From Lactuca virosa (taxonomy: Eukaryota > Streptophyta > Magnoliopsida > Asterales > Asteraceae): a DNA stretch of 64,000 nucleotides. The notes beneath the pieces were generated by a model. The model was not told where the DNA came from. It worked only from the letters and a program-made list of their open reading frames with translations, and did no database searches. Below are positions 47,253 to 59,337 of this stretch, piece by piece. Every line of letters starts with the position of its first letter. The stretch's first letter is position 1. Made by a program: the position numbers and the translations under genes. The stretch spans positions 18,100,719 through 18,164,718 of the forward strand of contig CAKMRJ010003334.1 in NCBI GenBank assembly GCA_928212115.1. The letters are read 5' to 3'.

Positions 47253-47450
47253 TCAAAATAACTCTAGAATACAACCCCGATGAACCCTCGACACCCTCAC
47301 TGGACGATCATCGGAAATCTCTACCTCTAACGGATAATCAAGTTCTCCCGGAGCGTCACCAAATTTGTTGCTGAGAGCAAGAGATACAAATGATCGGGTG
47401 GCACCTGTACAAAAAAGAACCAAGTCTAGAACATCGTTCATTAGGAACAT
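47253..47450 (-). pseudogene. aspartic protease of the decayed gypsy
   Basis: The block reads VLFCTGATRSFVSLALS, where the catalytic Asp-Ser of DSGA is replaced by Cys-Thr, so the active site is lost. The DDRPVRVSRVHRGC segment after it is typical of this gypsy group. Confidence 0.75.
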
Positions 47451-47712
47451 CCCTAAATAGCAGCATACACAGTAAGCATAAACAAAAAAAATGAGAAAGG
47501 GAGAAGATTCATACCAGTAACCACATCAGGTGTTGCACGAGCCTCCTCGTCTGTCAGCTAGAAAGCTCGAATCCTCACAACTGGTGCGTCTGCCTTGCCC
47601 TAACGGTCGTTAGTGATCCTCAATGTTGCTGGAGCAGGTGTTGTCACCGCTCTCACTATCAAAATCAGACAATCGGCCATATTGTGGCCCCTCTAATTGC
47701 AATGAAAGGAAA

Positions 47713-48760
47713 TCAGACTCGATCCCTAGGTGGTGGTGGCAATGCAATCCATGCTGTAGTGACCAGTCTTGCCACACTTGAAGCAGCCATAACCACCCAC
47801 CCTATAAGCCCTCTCGTGCGTCTTTCCGCACTTGCTACAACGGCTCTGGCCCTGCTGCCCCTTGATCGAGAATCAAAAGCCTTGGGCTTCTTCTCCGAGC
47901 CCTCTAATACCTGAGCCTGAACTGATTTCCTCTTCCTCACAGTCTCAAAATCAATTTCCCATTCCCGGGACCTCGTTATCATGTCATCTCGGGTCTTGCA
48001 ACTGGACATGCTCACAAACTCCCGTATCTCATCCTTCAAAATATCGTGGTACCTCGCCTTCTTCATCTCCTCGTCCGCCACATACTTCGGAACGAGTAAA
48101 GACCTCTCACAGAACATGGAGGTGATCTCCGCCACAGTTTGAGTAGTCTGAAGAAGGTCTTGAAAATCCATCGCCAGCTGTTGAACCTCGATCACCGGTG
48201 AAAACTCAGACTTGAATCTCATCACAAAATTCTCCCATGTCAACGTCTCAACAGCCTCGCCACCCAAGGTATGGTCTACCTCATCCCACCAATCACGAGT
48301 TATGTCCTTCAGAAGACACGATGCAAATCTGACCTGTGACCCCTCGGGGCAGAAGCTAGTCTGGAAGGCATTCGCGATGTCCGCCAATCATCGCCTGCTA
48401 ACAATGGGGTCCTTCTTCCCAAAGACCTCAGGAGCCTCACATACACAAAACTCTCAAAAACTAAGAGTGCGTGCTCCCACCATAGTCACCATCTCAGTAC
48501 GGAATGCGCCCAACCGCTCATCCAGAATCTCCATAATGCCCTACTTGATCGTACTAAAGATCATAGGAGTCTACTCCAGAATACTACGATTAATCTTAGA
48601 CGATATGAAATCTCACATCCGTTCATCAACCGGTTCGGCCCCGGATCCCGAACCCGATCCATCGCCACAACCAGAGCCTCCTCGAGTGACTACTATACTG
48701 AATATAAACAATAAAAACCATCAGAAAACACTCGAAGAATCCTACGCTCTGTGAGTTCCG
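47713..48760 (-). pseudogene. gag of the decayed gypsy
   Basis: The main open frame (48387-47713) has the retrotransposon gag core: FASCLLKDITRDWWDEV, WENFVMRFKSEFSPV and FVSMSSC. Upstream coding sequence continues to about 48760 after an in-frame stop near 48390. A zinc knuckle CFKCGKTGHYSMDC lies at about 47777-47736 in another frame. Confidence 0.8.
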
Positions 48761-49618
48761 TAGTATCCTTGTGACTTCCCATGACTCAAGTACGGATCCT
48801 GTACTTTCAGTTGTTTGGGCCCAATACTACCTTCCACACCTATCTGTACTTTCCTCAAGTATCACCTCGATTACCCTAAGTTACTCCCTTACTACCAAAC
48901 GCCCGCCAATATTGCTAAACAACAGATCTGACATGCTAATATACTTCCTAGGTTCTCCTAGGATTCCCTCCACACCTCTCTCCACCATCAGCTGTAGAAG
49001 AAACTCCCACTAATACCCATTAACTACCTTACGAATATAAGTACATGCAACAAGCACAAGATAATTCTTCGACTGTAAGGTCTCATACTATAACATTTGG
49101 ACTGAAACAAGAGTTGCGATATAGAGTTAAACCTAACCTTCTGAAATTATCTAATCTATATAAAATGTAACCTATCATATTCTCTTAATAATTAAATGAT
49201 ATTAATGGATGTATCTAAAAGCACAAAGCAAGCAACATTCGAGCATCGAATTATCTAAACTAGTGCATCGCCTAATCCGGCAATCCTATCCTTCTAACTC
49301 TGCAACCCATACTAGCATGCAATTCTAAAGGCTCATACAACATGCATACAAAGGCATATCTCCTAGCGTTCTACCATGCAATTCTGAGCAGATCCTTCGC
49401 CCTAATCTAGCATGCTATACACATATACACATACTGAAACAAATAAACATGTATGAGTATTTTGGGAAATACTTACTTGAGCTCAGCTGATTGCATGCAT
49501 CACACCCCTTTTCTTCTGTTAAAACCCCCTTAGAAAATCATTTTCTTTTGAAACTATACCAATTCCTCAGTTTGAGTTCAGACACACTCGAAAGTGTGCC
49601 CGAATCACTTAAACCAAT
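48761..49618 (-). other. leader region of the decayed gypsy
   Basis: Untranslated sequence between primer site and gag, with no coding motif. Confidence 0.5.
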
Positions 49619-49630
49619 GCTCTAATACCA
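49619..49630 (-). promoter_or_regulatory. primer binding site of the decayed gypsy
   Basis: On the minus strand TGGTATTAGAGC, one change from the tRNA-iMet site, lies three bases after the LTR end. Confidence 0.85.
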
Positions 49631-49633
49631 ACT

Positions 49634-50396
49634 TGTAACTTCCCAAAAATACTAAGTAAAATTTTTTGTTTTTAATTAAACCAAAACAACAATTAATTCA
49701 TTTTAAAAGCCCATCAAAGTATAGAAATGCATCAAATAGTTAAAGTACAAAACAAGTCATAAAATGTGGAACACCGATGGATGCGATGCAATCACGTCAA
49801 GCTCTTCCCTTTGGAACCGGAAGTACATGAAACATAAACATAAACTGTAAGCACAAAGCTTAGTGAGTTCCCCAAAATACTGCATACCATACATACATCA
49901 GGCCCCACTCGACATTCATTGGGTCCTGCCTGACATTAATTGGGCCCCACACTATACATATCCAATACAACCCTAATTAACAATTAAGTTGATAATCCAT
50001 AATCAAGGGTCAATTACATACTTTCTTTCTTTCTCTCTCTCTCTCTCTCTCTAAGGTAAAAGACAATTTTACCTTGTCAAGGCTAGACCCTTCCAAACAT
50101 GACCTAATGTCCCAAAGTGACCAAACATGCCTTCTGGTGCTATGCCCTGCGTACATCATGCCTCTACACCCTGTGTAGAGGGATTAACAGAAATTGCGAA
50201 GAATCAAGGCTATGCTGGGTGTAGCCTATTTTACGGACCACTTAGACGCTAATAAGTCCTTTTTCCATTTTAGCTCTTAATCCGTAAAGCAACCCATATA
50301 AATATCAGAACTGGTCCTAATGAATGCCTAGAGTGATAAAGTTCTTGATTTTATGCCTTTGCATGGCTTAATGGAGCTCAAGACCAAACCCTAGTT
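49634..50396 (-). repeat. 5' LTR of the decayed gypsy, truncated
   Basis: Only the inner 763 bp remain. Homology with the left LTR stops at 50396 after ACCAAACCCTAGTT. A (CT)n run near 50030-50053 replaces a shorter stretch in the other copy. Confidence 0.85.
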
Positions 50397-51919
50397 AATA
50401 CAAAGTATTTATTTAATATATTGAAAGTTTATTTGTGAATTAATTGCTTATTATCTGGAATATTTTGTTAAATGTATGTTTAATAACATATAGTATGTGA
50501 ACCAGATATGGTTAATTATGCGTTCAAATGTTTATATGATATTATTATATGATAATATTAAAAATAAGTATTATTACTTAAAAGATTATTGTATATTAAA
50601 ATACCTTATACTTTGCGTTAAAAATATACACTAACTTACGATTGTGTTGCCAAACATAGTTAGTATTAAAAGTTGATTTCAAGGATTGTAATATGGTCTA
50701 AGTTAAAAACTAATAAATATAAAGAATATTTTGGATTCAGTTAAGTTGGATAAAAGAATAGTCGCATATTGTATTGCGATAGTATGGAATAAATAGGAAA
50801 ATGTTTTGGAAATCGATTATAAGCATTATAGTCTTACCTAGTAACGAAATAATAATTATAAAGGATGCTTAGTTCGATTTAAATCAAAGGAGTGTTTAGT
50901 TACACCTTGTATTGTAAGAATATCACATGGGCAGGGAATTGTGTTGATAACAGGCTTTGTAATATTGTCTAGTTATACAATAGGACTTAAATAGGATGCT
51001 TAGTTCAATTAAGTTTGGATATTGGGTAACATGTGTGATAGGAACGAAGAGTAAAGCTTTGTTATATGACACTATCAGGTGTCGATTAATGGATTATGTA
51101 TCGGAGTACAATAAAGTATTCCTTTGGATGACCAACAATGGTGGGTCCAGATCAAGCAATTGTAACGGTATGTCTAGTCATCTCCTAGAGTAATATGACA
51201 ACACTTGATCATTCTAGATGGTCTTGTGAATTACGTTTATAGTGTGGGCTCATAACCCACAAACATAGATGAAATGGGATATCATATTCATTAAATATTC
51301 TGATGGGTTAGTTGCCTTTATGACTTACACCAGCTAAGGAAGCCCCTAATTATGTAGTCAAACCACTACTCTAAACGATTCATCTAGTGAGTTGATTCTT
51401 CCTAATAATCGTGGACTAGGATTTGTGAGAATCGATTGGGATATGTATGTATGGGTGTAATGTTTTATAGATATCTAAGTTAAGGGATATATTTATATTG
51501 TTTTGGTAATAGTTGGTTTTGCAAGTTTTATAATTATAAATTATTATCAAAGTAATATTGTGGGATTGAAAACTCTATGTCTCTCACCATGTTTCCCAAC
51601 CTGGCCCACTCAAATTATATGTATCACATGTAACAGGGTTAAAGCTGCTGACACTTGATTAGGATGTCAAGTGATTAAGAGATAACATGTAATAGTGTTC
51701 AGGACCATTAGGTCTTTACACCGTAACAATGTTATGTATTGATTATGACATCCTTAGAGTTTTTGTATTTTGAAACATCTTTACTCAAAGATATTTTAAT
51801 ATCACAAGACAGTTTTCGCAAAAATGTTTTATTATACTGGGATTTTCCACAAATAAATATAATATAATTTTAAAGCGTAATGAAAAGTTTTTTTTTGTTT
51901 TGAAAAATAGAGGATGACA
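50397..51919 (+). mobile_element. degraded gypsy LTR remnant (plus)
   Basis: The right part reads like the end of a gypsy LTR: CTCTCACCATGTTTCCCAAC, CCTGGCCCACTC, a CATGTAACAG block, and an end GAGGATGACA at 51919, mirroring the 12990-13379 LTR end. The left limit is not visible because sequence from the neighbouring truncated LTR stops at 50396. Confidence 0.4.
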
Positions 51920-52440
51920 TACCACTATATTTAGTAAACTATATTTCTATCCTAATTTAGCTCACATGAGTATTTATTTGTTTAATTACTTCTATTTTGG
52001 ATTTTGATTATTGAAAGGTACTACTCAAAGTACACTTACTTGGTATTGTTTATTTGACCATGAAGTTTGTATGGAAATTGTCATAAATGACAATGTACTT
52101 TGTTAAAAGATATGTTTTTACCCCGGATTGGAAATTGTTGTTTTTGTTGTTTTGAGAAGGTACAGGTTATGCATTAGTGTATGATCCAAAGTGTTCTTTC
52201 ATACACCGTCCATAATGTCTAACCATATGATCATACTCACTAGGCTCCCCATAGCCTACCCTACTTGTTGATAATAATTTTTCAGGTCAGTAGATATGGT
52301 CAAAAGCTTAGGAGACTCATAAGCTTTGGATTTATAGAAGACCATTGGTTTGTATTGTCTTCTTAACCCTTTGTTTTGATATATATTGTAGCGCTCTCGC
52401 ATGAAATGTTGTATTAAACCATTAAATGTTTTGGAAAAAT
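51920..52440 (+). mobile_element. second LTR-like remnant before the LINE
   Basis: Contains CTCACTAGGCTCCCCATAGC, CCTACCC and a TTTTTCAGGTCAGTAG block in the same order as gypsy LTR ends. It stops where the LINE-like coding sequence begins. Confidence 0.3.
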
Positions 52441-53260
52441 TTTAGTGGGAATGTTATCCGGTTTTGAACTCTGAAGATCGTAAATGTGTTTTACGTGAAG
52501 CTCTTTCTAGTGATGTTGGTTTATTTATGGAAGTGGAAGAAACTTTGAAGGCCTTTGGTCAATGGATGTGTGGGAAGTGTATGGCTTTGCATGCTCTTAG
52601 CCGTTATTGTCATCACCCGGATGGTCGTGCGAGGTTTGTTACAGGGGCTGACGGCTCGAGTCGTTACATTGTCGGTATTCTAAAGCCATCTACTAAAGAG
52701 TCGGTGACAAATGCTCTTGGAGGCTTGGTTTTTGATGTTGGGCTCCTTAATCGTGTTTTTAAAGAGCCTATCACTACTGTCAAGAGTATCACCCATAGTT
52801 GTCGCCTTGCTTTCTCTCAGGCTTTGAAAACTGCTTTTTACAAGGTGATTGCCCAACCTGGCTCGGTTGATGCATGGATTTGTTTGTTACTTTTTCTTCG
52901 CTGCACACTGCATGTGTTTAGGCCCAAAAATAGACAGGAATGTAAGTCTGGCAATAGAAAATCATTACAGTAAATTTCCATCCTGGAGTCCTTGGATACA
53001 TAGGGGAAAGAGGGTGGTATCAGGAAGTTAGTTCAAAATATGTTAGACAATCCCGATGTTGGGGCCATGAGACAGGGTGGAGGCATCCTTCAGAAGGAGT
53101 CTACATCAAGTAACACCAACATCAGGCAGTGTCTCTGTAAAGTTTCAGATGGGCATTTTACCGCAATAGTGAAAGTGTTATGCTCATCGAGTGTTGCGCC
53201 ATATAATGGTGATACTATTAAAGCTTTGGAGGACAAACACCGTTTCAGGCCACCCCATCC

Positions 53261-54196
53261 ATGCCAAGCCCCATAAATTCTGAACCTCCCCTTGTAGCAG
53301 ACTTTGACTGTGAATTTGGTTGCATCAAATATTTCCCTAAAGGAACTTCTTGCAGGAGAGATTGCTTAAGGGCTCAACACTTACTGGATGCCCTTTGTGG
53401 AGAAGGGTCTGCTATTGCCACAGATCTCATACGTGTTATCACTTCAATGGTTAATTTATGGTTAGCGGGAAGATGTTCGACCATTTTGGCAGAGTTTGTT
53501 GCATCTACTCCTCTCACGCCTCTGCTTAAACCTGACAACGGGATCCGTCCAATTGCAGTAGGCACTATATGGAGACGTCTGGTTTCCAAGGTTGTCATGA
53601 AAGGTGTGGGTAAAGAAATGGCCAAGTACCTTAATTATTTTCAGTTCGGGGTTGGTGTGTCCGGGGGTGCTGAGGTTGTGTTACACAGTTGCAATAGGGT
53701 GTTGAATGAACACCATGCTGATGGGTCTCTTGTAATGCTGACTGTGGATTTCTCGAATGCCTTTAACATGGTGGATAGATCAGCATTGCTCCACGAAGTT
53801 AAGAGGATGTGCCCTTCTATTTCTTTGTGGGTGAACTTCTTGTGCGGGAAAGCAACGAGACTTTATATCGGAGACCAACATATATGGTCTGCCACTGGGG
53901 TGCAACAAGGCGACCCCTTGGGCCCTCTTATTTTTGCCCTCGTTTTGCACCCACTTGTGCACAAGATTAGAGACAACTGTAATCTCCTTCTCCATGCTTG
54001 GTATCTAGATGATGGGACGGTCATTAGGGATTCAGAGAAGGTGGCTAGAGTGTTGAACATTATTCGGTTGAATGGTCCAGGCTTGGGTCTTGAGTTGAAC
54101 ATCAAGAAAACAGAGATTTTTTGGCCATCCTGTGATGGTAGGAAGCTTCGTGCTGATTTATTCCCAACGGATATAGGGAGACCTTCTTTGGGGTGA
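53261..54196 (+). pseudogene. reverse transcriptase domain of the LINE-like gene
   Basis: A 311-codon open frame with non-LTR RT motifs in order: the TPLLKPDNG-RPIAVG fingers, palm aspartate in TVDFSNAFN, the VQQGDPLGPL motif, and WYLDDGT as the catalytic centre, followed by LGLELNIKKTEIFWPS. All catalytic aspartates are present. A frameshift at about 54190 ends the frame. The enzyme would copy element RNA at a nicked target site. Confidence 0.85.
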
Positions 54197-54960
54197 AGCT
54201 CCTTGGGGGGGCTGTTAGCAGAGACGCAAGGTTTATTAGCGGCCTGGCCATGAAGAGAGTGGTCAATGCTGTTGATTTGATGGGCCTTCTTCCACAACTA
54301 CGTGACCCGCAGAGTGAGCTCCTTTTTCTTCGATCATGTATGGGCATTGCAAAACTTTCCTTTGGTTTAAGGACATGCCACCCGGTGCACATAGAAGAGA
54401 CAACTTTGTTCTTTGACAAAGGATTGTGCAGGTCTATCGAGGATATGGTGGTATGTGGAGGCCCCCTTTTTAGAGACATTCAGTGGCAAATAGCTTCCTT
54501 ACCTATTCGTTTCGGTGGTTTGGGTTTATACTCAGCATACGAGGTTTCCTCCTACGCATTTGTAGCCTCGAGGGCCCAATCTTGGGCTTTACAAGACCAC
54601 ATCTTACGTGACAGTGGCATATATGGTATGGACTCTGATTACCTATGTGCTATGACTCGTCTTCACGATACGATTCCGTGATTCGACTGTAGCGGTTTCA
54701 CAAATAAGTACACCGCCCCCTAAATCCCAAAAAGCATTGGCATGTGCCCTTTTTAGCAAAATCGTAGAAGATATGGAAGTCGACTTCGACATGACTGTTA
54801 GGCTGAAAGCAGTCTTTGAGTGCCTTCGGGCACCTCATGCTCAGGATTTTCTGCTAACTATCCCTATTAATGGCCTTGGCCAGCATATGTCTCCTCTGGA
54901 GTACCGAACTATCCTTCGTTACCGCCTCATGATTCCTCTATTCCCAACTGACGAGATATG

Positions 54961-55500
54961 CCCAGTTTGCCGCAAGGCATGTTTGGATACCTTTGGGGAA
55001 CATGCGGTTCATTGTAGAGAGCTCCCTGGTTTCAAGTATAGACATGATGTGTTAGGGATGTTCTCTTTGATGCTTGTCGGCGTGCTGGTATTTCTGCGAA
55101 GAAAGAAGCGCCAGTAAACTTTTTGACAGACCCGCAGGATGGAAGATCCACACTTAGACCGGCTGACATTTTGGTCTTTGGATGGGTAGGAGGGAAGCAC
55201 GCGTGTGTGGATCTTTCTGGGGTCTCTCCTCTCGTTGACTTAAGGAGCGCGAGTTTCACAGCAGGGCATACCGCTTTGAAAGCCGTTGCGTGCAAAGTGG
55301 CAAAACACGAGAGTGCATGTATAGAAAATCAACATGTGTTTGTACCTTTTGAATTTGATACATTTTTTTTCTCGCACCATAGGCGGTGGATCTCCTCAAC
55401 AGAGTCCAACGGGTCATGCATTCTAATGTCATATCTCCTAGATCCACAAATGTTGTTTTCAAAAGATTTAGTTTTGCCATCCAGAAAGGACTAGCGGCGC
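54961..55500 (+). pseudogene. C-terminal zinc finger and PD-(D/E)XK-like nuclease region
   Basis: A Cys-Cys-His-Cys cluster (C-X2-C then GEHAVHC, 54961-55017) is followed, after a frameshift near 55085, by the RPAD-X14-D pattern in LRPADILVF... and ...HACVDLSGVSP (55160-55225), then KAVACKVAKHE. This resembles the zinc finger plus RPD...D core of restriction-like endonucleases in R2-type elements. There is an extra alanine between P and D, and the catalytic lysine is not firmly assigned. Confidence 0.45.
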
Positions 55501-55538
55501 AACTTGTTGCACATTGGTCTTCCATCGATATGTATTGA

Positions 55539-56539
55539 ACTATATTAGTCGTATTATTATATTAAAGATTTAATATAAAATTTAAAGAAAAAAATTTCCC
55601 AAACTTTCGATCATTTGCTTTAAACTTTGGAACTATTTTTCTGCAACTAAAACTCTGAAATTATTTTAAAGTATGTTATTAAAGGCTATTAAAGGGGTGT
55701 TATATGATGTTTATAAGTTTTTTTTTGCCGAATGAATTGTAAATAAGAGAAAAGAAAGTGACAGATACTCTTCCCTCCTAACTTTTCTTACAATTTGGAG
55801 AAAAAGGAAACGAATCTTGAAAATAAGTCTTAGAAGATATTTTTTTTCTATTCCTTTATACTTGTGAACACATAAAAATGTTCATTTCCATTTTATTTAT
55901 TTCCAACTCAAGAACATGAAAAGTATATTTTTATTTTCATTTTTCTTACCTTCTCTTCTCTCATTTTTTAATCTTTCCTATTTCTTTTTTTTCCTTTGTT
56001 AAAACTGATGAACATAGTGAAATTATGGAATAAAAAAATCTGACAATAAGGGTATTAATATACAGTAGAAATTGATAATTAATAGTTTTGACTTTTGAGT
56101 TAAAACAATAAGTTACGATACACGTTATGTTATTATGTCACAATAATATGTTTATTATATGTTAGGAAAAGAGTTATGGGTGTAACTATGGCCGAAAGTT
56201 GTTAAGTTTCTAAAGTGTAGTTTAAAGAAAACTAAAGTTAATTGGTAGATGATGTTGATAATTTTAGTGTCACCAGTCATTTTGATATAATTGGAATAAA
56301 CAAGAGTGATAAAGATGATTTAAAATTTAATTTAATGCAAGTTAAAGGTGTATAGTACCACACTTGTATATAAGGTGTGTTTGATCACAGACACCACACA
56401 ATACGAGGGTCGAGGGGGGTCGTTCCATGTTGCGGGTCGGGGCAGAACCCATGGCAGAGGTCTTGGAGTAGCAAATTATCATAGTATATAAAAAACATAC
56501 TATGACAAAAGGGTTTTTGATTAGCTACTTTGTTGTGGT
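55539..56539. other. AT-rich spacer, nothing recognised
   Basis: AT-rich DNA after the LINE. A short G-rich patch lies near 56407-56460. No gene, terminal repeat or poly(A) tail was recognised. Confidence 0.5.
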
Positions 56540-56662
56540 AGTTGTGGCTACTGATCTAAAATGTTACTCTACTGGAGCAGCCAAGGCTGCTGATCCATAA
56601 ACTACTATAATGGACCAGTCAAGGCTTATGGGCACAAACTACTAGCCACGACTGTTGATTAG
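56540..56662 (+). repeat. degenerate ~40-bp repeat, left block
   Basis: Repeats of the form CT-GGAGCA-CCAAGG-TGCTGATCC followed by AAACTACTA recur three times with decay. Related units occur at 57236-57430 on the other side of a MITE candidate. Confidence 0.45.
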
Positions 56663-57126
56663 GATTGTGTAAAATTAACCGATCCAATTCAAACTGACTA
56701 ATCGAATCAAAACCAGATGATGTACATTGGATTGGAATGATTCCAGTATTCTAATATACAAATTGGATTAGTCAGGCTCGTGGATGATAATCCAGATCCA
56801 CTAAAAAATCAAACCTACCAATTCTAATTGTTATGCAATTGAATATCCAATAAATATTTAATTTCCGTCGGAATGGATCCATCCAATATTATCCAATTGA
56901 TCAATCCAATTATCATCTAATTGATCAATCTAATATTATTATCCAGTTTCATACTTCATGGTTTGATTGAGTATCAAAAGTATTGAAATTCAATTAAAAT
57001 TAGATGGATTGGTTAGAAATTAGATAAAAACTAGACATTGGATGAAACTTGGATAACCAATAATATATATCCAATGCATAAAATCAATCTTATCTAATAT
57101 CCAATTAGACCGGTTTAGCTGATTGT
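56663..57126. mobile_element. MITE candidate with 6-bp flanking repeats
   Basis: Flanking GATTGT occurs at 56663-56668 and 57121-57126. The ends are imperfect inverted repeats: AATTAACCGATCCAATT on the left, and TAAACCGGTCTAATT reading inward from the right. The interior is packed with ATTGGAT/ATCCAAT motifs in both orientations. About 452 bp and non-coding. The superfamily is uncertain. Confidence 0.4.
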
Positions 57127-57235
57127 AGTCATTTAGATTAGAGCGATTGACAATATCCAACGTCCAATAGATATCTTGATGATATTGGTTCCATTGAAAT
57201 CATTAAATTTCCATCTATGAACACCACTACTATTG

Positions 57236-57430
57236 ATCTGTAGTATACGTTGCTAAAGCAACCAATGTTGTTGATACAGCCTACCCTGTTGGAGCAACCA
57301 AGATTCCTGATATGAAAACTATGTGTACTAGAGAAACTAATGTTGTGCATTCTCAGAATACCCTGTTAGAGCATCCAAATATGCTGATTCATAGACTAAT
57401 ATGCTAACATAGTCTAGGTTGTTGATCTCG
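57236..57430 (+). repeat. degenerate ~40-bp repeat, right block
   Basis: Units such as CTGTTGGAGCAACCAAGATT, with CTGAT and ACTA spacing, resemble the block at 56540-56662. The two blocks were probably one array before the MITE candidate inserted. Confidence 0.4.
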
Positions 57431-57628
57431 TGACAATTATTTCGAAAATTCTATAAAACGATCGTAACTTCCTAATAGTCGTTGATAACTTCCAAAAACC
57501 ATTTCTAAAAATAGTATCACCTTTGTGAGTATAAATATGAAATATACTCTAGATTTTTAAACCCTTATAAATTTAAAACAATTCTTATACTCTAAGTAAT
57601 TGCTTTCTTATTGTGTTTGAGTGGAAAG

Positions 57629-58799
57629 TGTAACATCCTTAAATTGGGCTTAGGAGTTTTACACTTTTTGATGAAAATTTAAAAATTTAGAAATAAAAAT
57701 AAATGAATTATAAGATAAATTTCAATAAGTTTTAAAATAGAAACGAGGAGACTTTAAATAAATAAGTGTATGGACCTAATAAGTAGAAAAAGTAAGAACA
57801 TGGACTAGTTTTGCCAAATTGAAAACTTTAATGACTGATGTTGACCTAATCAATGACTACTTTGTTAGAAGGAAGTATTATTAGTGTACAAGTATAAAAG
57901 AGTGAAGTTTCATAATTAAATTAGTTAAATGGTGTCACTTTTGAAAAAAAAATATAAAGTTTTAAGCGGCCATATGTGCCAAGCGATCAAACTTGTGAGT
58001 TAGATAGGTGGTATTTCAACCATTTGAGTGAGAACCATAATTTAGATATAGGAGAGTGGGCTTGATGGTGATTTTTGTGGTGAATCAAAGTTCTAGGGTT
58101 TGTAATTAAGGAAGAAGAGCTAGCATTCAAAGTGAAACATCTCCATTTGTGAATTAAAGTATAACCTCCATTTTCTCTCGAGAAATTGAACCTAGGGTTT
58201 GGATTGAGCCCAAATCCGATGATGGTGATTAAAAGGATAAATTAGATGATAGATTTATAGCAGGTTTTGGTATTTGGACTCCCTTTCTTCATTGAACCAA
58301 ATCCTAATTGGTTTGATGGAGATTGGTTGAGATTAAGAGCTTCAAGATCCATTAATGGTGGAAAAACTTCTTGAATCTTGAATTTGATGTATGTGAATGC
58401 TTGGATGGTGGAGTTTTTTGGAATCCTTTCCCTAGAATCAAATGTTCATATGAATCCATGATTTAATTAAAGTAGTACCACTAGTTGAACCCTCCATATT
58501 TGTTGAAATTTGTAAAATAGCTTCTACTAAGGAATCTATGAGAATTTTGAAGCAAAATCTTATAAGATTAGATGAATTAGTATTATAACGGTTATTAATG
58601 TGGACTATGATTCATGATTAGTTGTTGGAATGCTAATGATATATCTATAAAAGGATTTAAGGGTTGTTGATGCAAAGCTTTGGAAACAAACTTATATGTG
58701 ACTTCCAACTATGGAATCACCAATTCCAATCTTTGGAATCCAAGGAGTTGATCACCACAAGGTTTATTAGATAACTTGAAGTAAATTAGGAGTCTAATG
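57629..58799 (+). mobile_element. truncated gypsy-type LTR (plus)
   Basis: Starts TGTAACATCCTTAAATTGGGC, the start class of the other gypsy LTRs here, and includes a leader-like region around 58080-58210. It has no CA end, primer site or partner. It stops where the opposite-strand LTR begins at 58800. Confidence 0.4.
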
Positions 58800-59089
58800 T
58801 GCAACATCCCAAAAATTACAACAAATTTAAACTTTTCAAAACAACCCATTTACTAAAAGAAGTGTTTACAAAACCATTGTTTCCAAAACATTATTTAAAA
58901 TCATAGTATCCCAAGATCCTATCAGTCGTAAAACCAAGGATGTGTACAATCACGCATTCGCCTTGCCACGATCCTCTAAAGTACCTGAAACAAAACTAAA
59001 ACCGTGAGCCAACGCTTAGTGAGTTCCCCTAAAGTACCACCATGAAAACATAACAAATAACAACATGCACTGGGTCGACAGTTAAAAGA

Positions 59090-59337
59090 CTGGATTACCC
59101 ATGAGCCTACAGTATGAGCTTGGCTTGCCTATCGGGCCCACAACACATATTTGGCTTGCTCCTGAGTCCACAACATAAGTCTGGCTTGCCCTCGGGGCAC
59201 ACAACTTATGTCTGACTTACCCTTGGCCCAATCAGTCATCGGACTGGCATGCCAATATACAACGGGTCCACTCAGTCATCAGACTAGAATACCCTCAGTC
59301 CCTCAGTACGAGTCTGGCATACCAAACGGCCTGTGAT
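59090..59337 (-). repeat. short tandem repeat modules in the LTR
   Basis: Units of about 30-35 bp around CTGGCTTGCC.TCGGG-CACAACATA recur five to six times with drift, at the same relative LTR position as the modules at 8891-8995 and 33870-33960. Confidence 0.65.

Larger units (their letters stand above)
33606..50396 (-). mobile_element. decayed Tekay-like gypsy (minus), host of an Athila-like insertion
   Basis: The two LTRs (33606-34607 plus 44128-44475, and 49634-50396) match closely, for example over the block from CCCAAAAATACTAAG through GAGTTCCC. A tRNA-iMet primer site lies next to the right LTR. Minus-strand gag, protease, RT, RNase H and integrase fragments fill 48760-44476. The 5' LTR has lost its outer part at 50396, and the 3' LTR is fused to integrase coding sequence, so no target duplication survives. 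The integrase C-terminal block and long LTR suit the Tekay/Del group. No chromodomain or polypurine tract remains. Confidence 0.8.
52440..55538 (+). pseudogene. LINE-like reverse transcriptase gene, R2-like layout, broken
   Basis: Segments in order: (1) 52464-52973, with a cysteine/histidine-rich block (WMCGKCMALHALSRYCHH) that could bind zinc; (2) linker pieces at 53040-53276; (3) RT at 53261-54196 with LLKPDNGIRPIAVG, LTVDFSNAFNMVD, GVQQGDPLGPLIFALVLHPL and catalytic YLDD; (4) thumb-like part at 54193-54681; (5) 54737-55117, with CPVCRKACLDTFGEHAVHC; (6) C-terminal part to TGA at 55538 with LRPADILVFGWVGGKHACVD. At least four frameshifts or stops separate them, so the copy is dead. No LTRs and no poly(A) tail are visible. 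The RT is clearly non-LTR; the nuclease assignment of part 6 is inference. Confidence 0.75.

Noticed and set aside
53261..54196. Host telomerase or intact cellular RT gene
   Set aside because: Non-LTR RT motifs, multiple frame breaks and no introns point to a dead retroelement-type gene.
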